Source: Gemmatimonadota bacterium
GTDB taxonomy: Bacteria > Gemmatimonadota > Gemmatimonadetes > Gemmatimonadales > GWC2-71-9
Direction of reading: 5' to 3'
Assembly: GCA_003220855.1 (NCBI GenBank)
Contig: QHTP01000035.1
Coordinates: forward strand, 1-34,354
Length of the DNA stretch: 34,354 nt
Part shown: one piece after another, positions 34,115 through 34,354 of the stretch
How positions within the stretch are numbered: the stretch's first letter is position 1
Layout of the letters: each line of letters starts with the position of its first letter
Made by a program: the position numbers and the translations under genes
The notes under the pieces: model-generated
Seen by the model: only the letters and a program-made list of their open reading frames with translations
Told to the model about the DNA's origin: nothing
The model's database searches: none

Positions 34115-34354
34115 TTACGGCTTCTTCTTCGCGGCCGGCTTCGCTGCGGGCTTGGCAGCGGGGGCCGCCATCTTCTTCGCCGTGTCGGCCATCATCATGT
34201 GCTTGGACGTGTCGGCCATCGGCATCTGCATTTTCGACGTGTCGCTGCTCATCTGCATCATGTTGTGGGACGTGTCTGCGGCGGCCGCGGCGGGCTTCTG
34301 CTCGGCCTTCTGACACGCGCCCATCGCCACCACGGCGAGGACCATTGCGAGACG
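34115..34354 (-). CDS. Small Met-rich, Ala/Lys-rich putative lipoprotein (5' end may lie outside the window)
   Basis: ...RLAMVLAVVAMGACQKAEQKPAAAAADTSHNMMQMSSDTSKMQMPMADTSKHMMMADTAKKMAAPAAKPAAKPAAKKKP: hydrophobic leader ending in GAC, then repeats of DTS[HK] and Met runs. Confidence 0.65.
   Translation of the reverse strand, partial: RLAMVLAVVAMGACQKAEQKPAAAAADTSHNMMQMSSDTSKMQMPMADTSKHMMMADTAKKMAAPAAKPAAKPAAKKKP

Overview
High-GC bacterial chromosome segment, densely packed with genes. The gene set and style suggest Gemmatimonadota, but this is an inference with no marker search behind it. I support about 29 protein-coding genes: a TlpA-like tail, ybbR/cdaR-like, tsaD, lgt, a cytochrome c/FTR1 fusion, acpS, a tail-TM unknown, CYTH, HAD, NlpC/P60, a P1/S58 (NylC-like) peptidase, an orphan response regulator, a 4xCxxC mini-protein, an NtrC-type regulator, a DAG kinase-like protein, TamB plus an Omp85 (TamA/BamA-like) protein, a peptide-ABC SBP and permease, a PBP4-type carboxypeptidase, a ferredoxin-NADP reductase-like flavoprotein, a PduO-type cobalamin adenosyltransferase, aroB, an RpoD-family sigma factor, glcD/glcE/glcF-like genes, an HAD protein, YgfZ, an SDR epimerase and a Met-rich lipoprotein. 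No rRNA, tRNA, CRISPR array or transposase was recognised. The most unusual signal is a set of dyad-symmetric elements. Each has arms made of short tandem units (7, 8 or about 14 bp) repeated in opposite orientation around a small central hairpin. They sit at gene junctions (dacB/fnr, sigma/glcD, glcD/glcE), and one lies in frame inside glcF. Two elements share the heptamer GCGGAAY. One-sided relatives occur at 161-192 and 7613-7636. A second signal is a DnaA-box-like cluster in the AT-richer region upstream of the sigma factor gene.
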